Assembly (NCBI GenBank): GCA_002391235.1
Contig: DGRX01000008.1
Span: 25,663-89,662 of the forward strand
Length of the DNA stretch: 64,000 bases
Reading direction: 5' to 3'
From: Treponema sp. UBA4377
GTDB taxonomy: Bacteria > Spirochaetota > Spirochaetia > Treponematales > Treponemataceae
This document shows, in pieces, positions 1 to 7,294 of the stretch (position 1 is its first letter; the number at the start of each line of letters is the position of its first letter). Both the position numbers and the translations under genes were made by a program. The notes below the pieces were generated by a model. The model had not been told where the DNA came from. It searched no databases and saw only the letters and a program-made list of their open reading frames with translations.

Positions 1-150
1 CATTATGTCAGTGTGAAGAACTTGCAAACTGGCGAAGAAGATTCTCGCGCCGCTAGAGATATTTATTCTTATGCCGAGGCGCTTGGTTTTTTGTCGCAGA
101 CTCTGCCAGTGTTTTATGATTGCAGCGGAACTAATTTTAGGCCATTCTAA
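1..150 (+). CDS. C-terminal end of an unknown protein (partial)
   Basis: Frame 1 is open from the window edge to a TAA at 148-150 and gives the last 49 residues of a protein whose start lies outside. The tail contains TGEEDSRAARDIYSYAEALG and ends in NFRPF. I recognise no family. The exported-protein gene at 175 follows after 24 nt with its own ribosome binding site, so the two may be co-transcribed. Confidence 0.6.
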   Translation, partial: HYVSVKNLQTGEEDSRAARDIYSYAEALGFLSQTLPVFYDCSGTNFRPF

Positions 151-174
151 AATAATTTGTTTTTGGAGAAGGGC

Positions 175-894
175 ATGAAAAAGATTTTTTTGATTCTTGT
201 TGCAATGTTTGGATTGGCGTCTTTGTTCGCTGAGGACGAAACAGAACAAAAAAGATATATCGGAAAGAACGACGCTGTCTCGTTAGTATTGACAACTCCA
301 TCTTCTATTGTGGAATTTGAGGGCGATACGAAAAGTATATCTATGGATGGGGCGGACATTGGAAAATACATAGGAAGGGACGGCGCTGCCTCTATAACGT
401 TGCTTCCTCCTCCGCCTCCTGAGATGGAAGAAGCCGCGACAGGCGAGAAAGATGGCTTGGATGAAATTCAAAAAATGGCCCAAAAAGTTTTAGCGCTCGC
501 GCAAAAAAAAGCGGGGACTAATTTTAAGGAATATATGGGAAAGTATGAATCTGAGAAGGTAAGGGCCATGCTTCCTACAATAGAGTTGAAAAATGGATAC
601 GTCTTTACTTATATGCACGGAGATCCATGTTTGGATAAACACGATTTTCCCTGTTTTGGTTTTGCGGTTGGGCAGGGGGAACACTATCTTTATGACAAAA
701 ATATGATAAAAAATGTAAGATCGATTGGAAGGTCTTATGGTTGGAAAACAATAACGCATAAAGGAACTGCTACATGGTATCATGCTGAAGAAATAGAAAA
801 AATCTTTCCGAATGAAGACGAAGTTAAAGAGTATCTTTCAGACTATGAAAAAGTCTCTGACGAATTTGCTGAAATTCTAAAATGCTTTAAATAG
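175..894 (+). CDS. Exported protein of unknown function
   Basis: A 239-residue protein. I chose the ATG at 175 because GGAGAAGGG lies just upstream and because MKKIFLILVAMFGLASLFA, a clear Sec signal peptide, starts there; an upstream TTG at 157 would only add six residues. The mature part is acidic and lysine-rich, with a Pro run (LLPPPPPEMEE) near residue 80 and a hydrophilic alpha/beta-looking C-terminal half with aromatic residues. No catalytic motif is visible. It is probably periplasmic. The region is more AT-rich than the genes that follow. Confidence 0.75.
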   Translation: MKKIFLILVAMFGLASLFAEDETEQKRYIGKNDAVSLVLTTPSSIVEFEGDTKSISMDGADIGKYIGRDGAASITLLPPPPPEMEEAATGEKDGLDEIQKMAQKVLALAQKKAGTNFKEYMGKYESEKVRAMLPTIELKNGYVFTYMHGDPCLDKHDFPCFGFAVGQGEHYLYDKNMIKNVRSIGRSYGWKTITHKGTATWYHAEEIEKIFPNEDEVKEYLSDYEKVSDEFAEILKCFK

Positions 895-924
895 GGTTCT
901 GCCGCTCGTGTTGATGTTGGTAAG

Positions 925-990
925 GCTTAATCGTTGTTTCGAGCGTTTTCACCGCGTCCTGCGGACGCTATAGCGCTAAAACGCGGACGG
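925..990. repeat. Intergenic palindromic element
   Basis: Between two convergent genes. GCGTTTT and AAAACGC enclose a tight CGTCC-TGC-GGACG hairpin and GCTATAGC. The inner part (AGCGTCCGC-AGGACGCGGT on the minus strand) closely matches AGCGTCCGCAAGGACGCGGT near 39932, so it belongs to a dispersed family. There is no T-run on either strand, so it is not a classical terminator. Confidence 0.5.
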
Positions 991-997
991 TGCAAGA

Positions 998-1495
998 TTA
1001 TTTTTTGTTGAACCAATGCATAAGAAAATGCGCGAACTTTAAGTTTGCAATCATAAGGACAAAGGCTAAAGGAATGCAAGCTATGGTCACGGCGTTGAAC
1101 GTAATGAGCTTCGCGCACTTGTAAATTATGGCAGCGCTTATGGGCAGGCAAAGCGCGCTTGTGGCGACGCAGGGAATGTATTTTCTTATGTAAAGCGCGT
1201 GGCCGATGTGAACCAAAAGATGCGCGGCGAGCGAAAGGAAAATTCCAAACCACAATCCGTAAAGAATGTCGTTCGGAAAATAATAGGCTAAAAGGCTCAC
1301 TCCAAAAAACGGAATGAATTCTTCGTAGACCGCAAGCGCGAATCCCGCCGTGTTAAAGTCCCGGTAAGGGGCCGTGACTTTTGGAAAGCGTTCAAACAAG
1401 TCGGGGTTCTTTTTAAAGAAGCGGCCAAAGCCGATTATCTCTTCCATGTCGTGAAAAATAAAAATGATTGGCAATAGCAGAATGTAGTCTTTCAT
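998..1495 (-). CDS. HXXEE-motif integral membrane protein
   Basis: A 165-residue multi-spanning membrane protein. The defining feature is HDMEE at residues 15-19 just after the first hydrophobic segment, the motif for which the HXXEE family is named; further hydrophobic segments and conserved histidines (LLVHIGHALYIRKY) follow. The family has no established biochemical role. The gene begins 6 nt after the stop of the upstream GNAT gene (1502-2308), so it is almost certainly translated from the same mRNA. The C-terminus is basic (HWFNKK). Confidence 0.75.
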   Translation of the reverse strand: MKDYILLLPIIFIFHDMEEIIGFGRFFKKNPDLFERFPKVTAPYRDFNTAGFALAVYEEFIPFFGVSLLAYYFPNDILYGLWFGIFLSLAAHLLVHIGHALYIRKYIPCVATSALCLPISAAIIYKCAKLITFNAVTIACIPLAFVLMIANLKFAHFLMHWFNKK

Positions 1496-1501
1496 TGTTC
1501 C

Positions 1502-2308
1502 TTAAAGCAAATTTTTAAAAACTTTCGTGATCTTTGATTCTCCGTTCCTCTTCCATATAAACTGAACGTCGCTTCCGACTGCGGGCGCTTTTTCCAAGCC
1601 GTCGGTCTTTGCAGGAATCAAAAGCTCCCAGTAGCGGACATAAAAAACGCCGTCCTTGATTGACTCAACTACGCCCAAGTGCTGCTCAAAGATTTGCATA
1701 AAGCCTTCCTGGACCTTTACCTTGCGGTAGGAAGGAAATTCTTTGTTGATTTCTTGCAGGCGATTTTGGTCTTCCAGCTTTTTAAAGTCTGGGCTTTCGA
1801 TGATTCTTCCTTTGATTTTTGAAAAGTCGTCATTTAAAGGAAGGCACATTATCGCGTCAAAGGAATTTCCTTCGCCGTCGGTGATGCCAAAGTCCGAAGC
1901 GCGCTTAAAGCCAAAGCGCGGATAATAGTTTGGCTCGCCGATTACAACAATGCCCGCGACGCCCGCTTTTTTCGCCGCCTCTATCGACTCTCGCATAAGA
2001 GCTCCGCCGATGTCGTTTCCTTCAAGCGTTGGCTCCACCGCAAGCGGGCCAAATGTCACGACCTCATGCCGCGCGCTTCCGTCGTCAATCCAAGCGCGCG
2101 TGTAGTAAACCGCTCCGACAATTTTGCCGTCAAACTCTGCCACGCGGCTCAATTGCGGAAGATAGTCGTTGGACTCGCGAATGATTCTGACAAGGAAATG
2201 CTCGCTGCAGCCCGGCCAATACTTGTTCCAAAAGCTTCGCATTGTCATAAGCTCCGCGCTTTTATAGTCTGCGGGCGTCTCTTGTCGAATGATTAGGTTT
2301 TTTAGCAT
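1502..2308 (-). CDS. GNAT family N-acetyltransferase
   Basis: A 268-residue protein. Residues about 1-160 form a GNAT acetyl-CoA-binding fold: VTFGPLAVEPTLEGNDIGGA contains the beta4 strand and the pyrophosphate-binding loop (here less canonical, EGNDIGGAL), followed by GEPNYYPRFGFKRA, the typical beta6/beta7 region of YhbS-like enzymes. About 100 C-terminal residues form an additional domain I do not recognise. The acceptor substrate is unknown. It leads a two-gene unit with the HXXEE protein. On the minus strand a TATAAT box (2334-2339) preceded by GCGC lies about 25 nt upstream of the ATG. Confidence 0.85.
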   Translation of the reverse strand: MLKNLIIRQETPADYKSAELMTMRSFWNKYWPGCSEHFLVRIIRESNDYLPQLSRVAEFDGKIVGAVYYTRAWIDDGSARHEVVTFGPLAVEPTLEGNDIGGALMRESIEAAKKAGVAGIVVIGEPNYYPRFGFKRASDFGITDGEGNSFDAIMCLPLNDDFSKIKGRIIESPDFKKLEDQNRLQEINKEFPSYRKVKVQEGFMQIFEQHLGVVESIKDGVFYVRYWELLIPAKTDGLEKAPAVGSDVQFIWKRNGESKITKVFKNLL

Positions 2309-2333
2309 GATGCAGTTCCGTTCAATTTATTTT

Positions 2334-2366
2334 ATTATAGCGCAAATGGCGTTTTTTTGCTAGAAT
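2334..2366. promoter_or_regulatory. Divergent promoter region, GNAT gene / helicase gene
   Basis: Minus strand: TATAAT at 2334-2339, 17 nt downstream of TAGCAA (2357-2362), with GCGC directly before the -10; the same TAGCAA-17-GCGC-TATAAT arrangement recurs at 62860-62888. Plus strand: TAGAAT at 2361-2366 ends 6 nt before the helicase ATG at 2373, with no Shine-Dalgarno sequence. The -35 for the plus promoter is not obvious. Confidence 0.55.
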
Positions 2367-2372
2367 GTGTTC

Positions 2373-4724
2373 ATGCCCAAAAGCAAAACTGACCAAGACA
2401 TATTCGCCCGCCTCAACCCGGAACAGTTGGACGCGGTTCAAAGCACGGAAGGCCACATTCGCGTTTTGGCCGGAGCGGGGAGCGGAAAGACGCGCGCCTT
2501 GGTAAGCCGCTACGTTTACCTTGTCCGAGAGTTGGGAATCTCGCCCAAAAACATTTTGTGCGTAACCTTCACAAACCGCTCCGCCGAAGAAATGAAGGCC
2601 CGCGTCCGTTCGGAATTGGGCGACATGGATTTGGGCTACATTTGCACTTTCCACGCCTTTTGCACCTTGCTGCTTCACGAAGACATCAACAAAATAAATT
2701 TTCCAAAAGACTTTGTGATTTTGGACAAGGAAGACTGGCGCTCAATCTTGCTGCGCGTTTTTGCCGACATGGGCTTGACCTTAAAGGAAGCGACGATCCA
2801 GCAGAAAATCGACGAGGTGTTGGAAGCAAAAAAAATGCAGGCCGACAGTTACATCGACTATTTTTACAAGCTGAACAACGAAGAGCTTAAAGAAAAATTT
2901 TTGGCCAAGGGAATCGAGCGAAACCAAGAAATATTCTTGCGTTTTTTGTACGAGCAAAAAAAATGCTTTGGCGTTGACTTTAACGACTTGATAAATTTCG
3001 CCGTCTACATTTTGGAAAAGTTTCCCGACGTTGCCGAAAAATGGCAGGACAGAATTCAATACATAATGGTTGACGAGTTCCAAGATGTGAGCGCAAAGCA
3101 ATATTCCATAGCGCAAATCTTAAGCCGCAAGCACAAAAACCTTTTTATCGTCGGAGACTCAGACCAAACGATTTACTCTTGGCGGGGAAGCCACGTCAAG
3201 TTGATTTTGGACTTTGAAAAAGTTTACAAGGACGCGCGGACGATTTTGCTTTTAAAGAACTACCGCTCAACTCCGCAAATACTCGCGGCGGCCAATTCCT
3301 TGATTGCCCATAACACTGTCCGCTATCCCAAGGAACTTTCGCCCACAAAAAAGGCCGGCCCCAAGCCTCTCTACTACCACGCTCCCAGCGAGGAGGACGA
3401 GGCCAAGTGGATTTGCAAAAAGGTTAAGGAACTATGCGGCCTTGCCAAAAAGTCAAGGCGTTCGCAAGCCCAAGAAGCGGCCGCCGCCGCGCCTCTTGGG
3501 CTTGCAAACGATAATGGCTTGAAAGACCAAAAATCCGCCTCCAACGCGCGCGGGGCTTCTTCCGATTTCGCGCCAAACAACCTGCGCGACATCGCGATCC
3601 TTTACCGCGCCCACTACCTTTCGCGCTCGCTTGAAGAAGCCTTCATCAAAAACGACATTCCTTACCGCATTCTTGCCGGAACGGAATTTTACGGCCGGCG
3701 CGAAATCAAGGACATGATTTCTTATTTGCGGATGTTGACCGTCGCCGACGACGTTTCCTTTTACCGCACGGTGAACCTTCCAAGCCGCAAAATCGGAAAG
3801 AACAAAATCGCCGCCATAAAAGAGCGCGCCGACAAATTCGACTGTTCCGCCTACACCGCGCTAAAGGGCCTCTTGGCGCAAGACGACCCAATCTTAAAAG
3901 GAACAAAGGCGCAGGCCTACGTTGACGCGATAGAAGAAAGCCGCGCGCTTTTAAACGACAAAAACTCTTTTGTCTACACGGTCGGCTCGGGCACAAGCAA
4001 GCTGGGGAGCGTCTTGCAGTCGATTTTGGACAAGAGCGGTTACGAAGCTTTTTTGCGCCTGGAGGCCGACCAAGACCGCTTGGACAACGCCGCAGAATTC
4101 AAGCGCGCGGTGAACCAGGCCGGCTTTGACGATGACGCTACCTTGGAAGACTTTTTGCAGCGCGCGGCGCTCTTCACCGACCTTGACCGCGAGGACAAGC
4201 GCGACGCCGTCAAAATGCTCACGATTCACGCGGCAAAGGGAATGGAGTTTAATAACGTTTTCCTGTGCGGCATGAACGAAGGAATCTTCCCCAGCCGCAA
4301 GGTTCAAACGCCCGAGGACATGGAGGAGGAGCGACGGATTGCCTACGTCGCGATGACGCGCGCCAAGGACAGGCTTTATATTACGGACGCGGAAGGAAAA
4401 GCCAACGACGGAATCTTTAAATACCCCAGCCGCTTTGTCTTTGAAGCCGCGGGCGAGGGCATGAAAAATTTTGACATTGAAAAGCCGCTTGACAAGGGCC
4501 TTGTGGAACAGTCGCAAAAAATAATCAAGTACGACGAAAGCCGCCTAAAGGCCGCGGCCACGCAATTAAAAAAAGGAGACCGCGTCCGCCACAAAGTTTT
4601 TGGCGCGGGAACAATCGTTCTTGTAAACGACAAGGCTTTTTGCTACACGATAAAGTTTGACGATTTGGCCACCGAGCGAAGCGTTCAGTTTTCGGCGCCG
4701 CTGGAATTGATTGCAGAGAAGTAG
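2373..4724 (+). CDS. pcrA: UvrD/PcrA-like superfamily 1 DNA helicase
   Basis: An ATP-driven 3'-5' DNA helicase of 783 residues. Visible motifs in order: Q-motif region LNPEQLDAVQS, Walker A LAGAGSGKTRALVSRY (about residue 35), Walker B MVDEFQDV (about 233), motif III GDSDQTIYSWRG, motif V TIHAAKGMEFNNVF (about 617), motif VI VAMTRAKDR and the PcrA-type C-terminal segment GDRVRHKVFGAGTIVLV. Start at 2373 (GTG at 2367 is possible); there is no ribosome binding site, but a TAGAAT box ends 6 nt upstream. About 45 residues (near 350-400, Ala/Ser/Gln-rich, with AQEAAAAAPLGLAND) interrupt the conserved fold just before the DIAILYRAH motif; their DNA contains a perfect 12-bp inverted repeat and resembles insertions in two other proteins of the window. 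Confidence 0.93.
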   Translation: MPKSKTDQDIFARLNPEQLDAVQSTEGHIRVLAGAGSGKTRALVSRYVYLVRELGISPKNILCVTFTNRSAEEMKARVRSELGDMDLGYICTFHAFCTLLLHEDINKINFPKDFVILDKEDWRSILLRVFADMGLTLKEATIQQKIDEVLEAKKMQADSYIDYFYKLNNEELKEKFLAKGIERNQEIFLRFLYEQKKCFGVDFNDLINFAVYILEKFPDVAEKWQDRIQYIMVDEFQDVSAKQYSIAQILSRKHKNLFIVGDSDQTIYSWRGSHVKLILDFEKVYKDARTILLLKNYRSTPQILAAANSLIAHNTVRYPKELSPTKKAGPKPLYYHAPSEEDEAKWICKKVKELCGLAKKSRRSQAQEAAAAAPLGLANDNGLKDQKSASNARGASSDFAPNNLRDIAILYRAHYLSRSLEEAFIKNDIPYRILAGTEFYGRREIKDMISYLRMLTVADDVSFYRTVNLPSRKIGKNKIAAIKERADKFDCSAYTALKGLLAQDDPILKGTKAQAYVDAIEESRALLNDKNSFVYTVGSGTSKLGSVLQSILDKSGYEAFLRLEADQDRLDNAAEFKRAVNQAGFDDDATLEDFLQRAALFTDLDREDKRDAVKMLTIHAAKGMEFNNVFLCGMNEGIFPSRKVQTPEDMEEERRIAYVAMTRAKDRLYITDAEGKANDGIFKYPSRFVFEAAGEGMKNFDIEKPLDKGLVEQSQKIIKYDESRLKAAATQLKKGDRVRHKVFGAGTIVLVNDKAFCYTIKFDDLATERSVQFSAPLELIAEK
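3464..3505. repeat. Palindromic repeat inserted in frame in the helicase gene
   Basis: GCAAGCCCAAGA (3464-3475) and TCTTGGGCTTGC (3494-3505) are a perfect 12-bp inverted repeat around a GC-rich loop, extendable to 16 bp with one mismatch. It is followed by GCTTGAAAGACCAAAAA, a block shared (one base different) with the tandem repeat in the HD-protein gene near 42564. It is read in frame as QAQEAAAAAPLGLA. Confidence 0.65.
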
Positions 4725-4748
4725 CGTCCAATAGACGCGGTGATGCCT

Positions 4749-5483
4749 CTACCAGACTTCCACCGCGCAAGCCAGCGCTCCGGCTTCTCCGTCCGTTCCC
4801 GCCGCGTAAATGGCCACGACGCTTTTTCCGTCGACGGCGGCGTATTTTGCAACCGCATTGTCGCCTTCCTTTAGCGCGGTCTTGTAGCTTATGCGCGCGT
4901 TCTTAAAGGCGGCCGCCGCTTTTGCAGGAAGCGCCTCAAGCGCGAAGTCGTAGTAGTTAAGGTTGTGGACATGGTTGTTAAAGTCAAAGTCAGAGCGACG
5001 GAGCTGGATTTTTGTTTCGGCCTCAAAGGCTTCCGGCAATGAAATCTTGGCAAGCTTTTCTCCGCCAAAAACTTTTTTTCCTGGCTCCGGGCCGTAGCGG
5101 TCAAGCAAGTCCGCCTCCACCTTTATCGGCCGGCCCGCCCTTATGTCAAAGCGGACCCACTTGCTGGTTCCCTCCACGGCAAGGTTTCCGTCGGCGTACA
5201 AGTAGTAGTTGCGCGATGTTCCAAACGGCGAGACCAAGCCTTCGCTCCAAGTCTCAACCTTGATTTTTTGTCCGTAGCGCGGGAATTCTTTTACGCAAAC
5301 TTTCCAGTCGGTCAAAACCCAGGCCACGCCAAGTGTCTCGCTCACCTTTATGGCGGAGTCTCCGGCCGCGTCCGAGTGTCGGCTTCCGGCGTTTTCAAAA
5401 TACTTTAAAATCGCGGCCATCGTAAGGCGCTCGCTTTTGTCAAAGTCTTCAAGCAGGGGAGAGAAGTCCGTTGAAAAAATCAT
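4749..5483 (-). CDS. Acyl-ACP thioesterase (FatA/FatB-like)
   Basis: A 244-residue hotdog-fold thioesterase that releases fatty acids from acyl carrier protein. N-terminal hotdog: TMAAILKYFENAGSRHSDA (the hallmark start of this family), WVLTDWKVCVKEFPRYGQ and the conserved SKWVRFDI strand. The second hotdog carries RRSDFDFNNHVHNLNYYDF near residues 160-178, where the Asn and His of the NxHxxN-type catalytic site lie. The length matches bacterial members. Start at 5483 follows AAGGAACTGCCCC. The gene is convergent with the helicase (24-nt gap) and lies downstream of parAB on the same strand. Confidence 0.9.
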   Translation of the reverse strand: MIFSTDFSPLLEDFDKSERLTMAAILKYFENAGSRHSDAAGDSAIKVSETLGVAWVLTDWKVCVKEFPRYGQKIKVETWSEGLVSPFGTSRNYYLYADGNLAVEGTSKWVRFDIRAGRPIKVEADLLDRYGPEPGKKVFGGEKLAKISLPEAFEAETKIQLRRSDFDFNNHVHNLNYYDFALEALPAKAAAAFKNARISYKTALKEGDNAVAKYAAVDGKSVVAIYAAGTDGEAGALACAVEVW

Positions 5484-5504
5484 GGGGCAGTTCCTTTATA
5501 AAAA

Positions 5505-6482
5505 TTATTCTTTTATGATCGTTTGGTAAAGCCTGTCCAAGTCGGCGCGGCTAAAGTAGTCGATTACAAGCTGGCCTTTTTCCAAGCCGCCGTTAAGCGA
5601 AACTTTTGTTCCAAGCGTTTCCATAAATTTTTGCTCGATGCTGATTATGTCGGGGTCCCGGACGCGCGCTCCGTCTTTTTTGGCGGAGCTTTTTGACGCG
5701 CGGCCTCCGTCGTTAAGGGATGCGGCTTGGGCTTCGGCCTGACGGACCGACAAGTTGCTTGCGATTATCTTTCCGAACAAGACGCGCTGGTCGGCGGGGT
5801 TTTCCACGCTAAGAAGCGCTCGCGCGTGGCCGCTTGTGATTTGTCCGACAATCAAGGAGTTTTGCATGTCTTCGGGCAATTTTAAAAGGCGCAGCGCGTT
5901 GGCCACGGTCGGGCGGCCTTTGCCGACTTTTTTTGCCACCTCGTCTTGGTTGAGGCCGCCGATTTTCATAAGATTGTAGTAGGCCTGCGCCTCTTCTATT
6001 GGGTTTAGGTCGGCGCGCTGGATGTTTTCGATAAGCGCGACTTCCAATTTTTTTTCGTCGTTGAATTTTCTAAGCTGCACCGGAACTTTTTTCAGGCCAG
6101 CCAATTTCGCCGCGCGCGTTCTTCGTTCGCCGGCGATGATGTAAAATGTTCCGTCGCCCGCGTCTTCGATTACGATGGGCTGAACGATTCCGTGCTCTGC
6201 GATTGAGTCGGAAAGTTCCTTTAACTGTTCCTCGTTAAAAATTTGGCGGGGCTGGTGCGGGTTGGCTTTGAGCAAGTCTGGAGAAATCCAAAGAGTTCCG
6301 TTGTCGTCGGTTTCTATTGAAGAAGGAAGGTTGGAATTTTTGGAGGAGATTTTTTTTGCCGGGCTTTTTTGCTCGTCTTGTATTTCCTCTACAGGAGGCT
6401 CGTATTCGATTTGAACTTGCTGTTCGGCCTCGCCCATCAAGGCGCCGATTCCGCGTCCCAATCCGGTTTTTCTTTTAGCCAC
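5505..6482 (-). CDS. parB: Chromosome partitioning protein ParB/Spo0J
   Basis: A 325-residue CTP-dependent DNA clamp that loads at parS sites. The N-terminal MAKRKTGLGRGIGALMG is the typical basic ParA-activating tail, NPHQPRQIF opens the ParB domain, GERRTRAAKLAG is box II (CTP binding), and AYYNLMKIGGLNQDEVAKKVGKGR is the helix-turn-helix. The C-terminal dimerisation segment is present (FSRADLDRLYQTII). Start is a GTG overlapping the end of parA by 8 nt, behind GGAGG. The linker GGRASKSSAKKDGARVRDPD is basic. I found no TGTTTCACGTGAAACA-like parS site in the window. Confidence 0.95.
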   Translation of the reverse strand: MAKRKTGLGRGIGALMGEAEQQVQIEYEPPVEEIQDEQKSPAKKISSKNSNLPSSIETDDNGTLWISPDLLKANPHQPRQIFNEEQLKELSDSIAEHGIVQPIVIEDAGDGTFYIIAGERRTRAAKLAGLKKVPVQLRKFNDEKKLEVALIENIQRADLNPIEEAQAYYNLMKIGGLNQDEVAKKVGKGRPTVANALRLLKLPEDMQNSLIVGQITSGHARALLSVENPADQRVLFGKIIASNLSVRQAEAQAASLNDGGRASKSSAKKDGARVRDPDIISIEQKFMETLGTKVSLNGGLEKGQLVIDYFSRADLDRLYQTIIKE

Positions 6483-7230
6483 GATGGATTACCTCCTCCG
6501 CCAATTTTTGATAGCTCTTGGCTCCAACGCAGTCTGGGTCGTACTTGCAAACCGGAAGTCCGTGAGACGGAGCTTCGCTAAGTCGGACGTTGCGGGGGAT
6601 GATTGTGTTGAAAACCACGTCCTTAAAATATGACTTTACTTGAACGACAACGTCTTGCGCCAATCTTGTGCGCGAGTCGTACATCGTGAAGAAAATTCCG
6701 CCGATGGTCAAATTGGGATTGATGGATTTTTGGACTTTTTTTACGGTTTGCAGCAAAAGCGTGATTCCTTCCAGGGCAAAATATTCGCACTGCATCGGAA
6801 CTAAAACCGCGTCTGCCGCGACCAAACCGTTCAGCGTAAGAATGCCAAGCGAGGGCGGGCAGTCGATTAGAATGTAGTCGTACTTGTCCTGAAGGGGCTC
6901 CAAAGCGTCCTTTAAAAAGTATTCGCGGCGGTCTTGGTCAACCAATTCGATGGCCGCTCCCGAAAGGTCAAGGCTGGCGCTAATCGCGTCCAAGGTCGGT
7001 ATGCAAGTTTTTTTTACCGCGTCCTTGGCCTCGCATTCGCCGCTCAAAAGTTCGTAAATTGTAGGCTTGTCTTTTGAAACGCCCACGCCGCTGGACATGT
7101 TTCCCTGCGAGTCAAAGTCAACAAGAAGAACGCGCTTTTTTGCCAACGCGATGTAGGCGCCGATATTGATTGCGGAAGTCGTCTTTCCAACTCCGCCTTT
7201 TTGATTTACAAAAACAAAAGTTTTAGCCAT
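6475..7230 (-). CDS. parA: Chromosome partitioning ATPase ParA/Soj
   Basis: A 251-residue Walker-type ATPase. Deviant Walker A NQKGGVGKTTSAINIG at residues 7-22, DFDSQGN (Walker A') and DCPPSLGILT (Walker B) are all present. I place the start at 7230 (MAKTFVF) and not at the upstream in-frame GTG-type starts, because the conserved protein begins here and a TATAAT box (7238-7243) ends 7 nt upstream, making a leaderless message likely. parA and parB overlap and form an operon. Its promoter is back-to-back with that of the methyltransferase gene at 7295. Confidence 0.95.
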   Translation of the reverse strand: MAKTFVFVNQKGGVGKTTSAINIGAYIALAKKRVLLVDFDSQGNMSSGVGVSKDKPTIYELLSGECEAKDAVKKTCIPTLDAISASLDLSGAAIELVDQDRREYFLKDALEPLQDKYDYILIDCPPSLGILTLNGLVAADAVLVPMQCEYFALEGITLLLQTVKKVQKSINPNLTIGGIFFTMYDSRTRLAQDVVVQVKSYFKDVVFNTIIPRNVRLSEAPSHGLPVCKYDPDCVGAKSYQKLAEEVIHRG

Positions 7231-7237
7231 AAGGTTT

Positions 7238-7288
7238 ATTATAGCATTTTTGGCCTTTGTTGACAATATGCCCCGCGTGGGTTATATT
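7238..7288. promoter_or_regulatory. Overlapping divergent promoters, parA / methyltransferase
   Basis: Minus strand (parA): TTGTCA at 7261-7266, 17-nt spacer, TATAAT at 7238-7243, then 7 nt to the ATG. Plus strand (methyltransferase): TTGACA at 7260-7265, 17-nt spacer, TATATT at 7283-7288, then 6 nt to the ATG. The two -35 elements share the heptamer TTGACAA, so the promoters should compete for RNA polymerase. Both genes lack a Shine-Dalgarno sequence. Confidence 0.85.
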
Positions 7289-7294
7289 CGTTGT

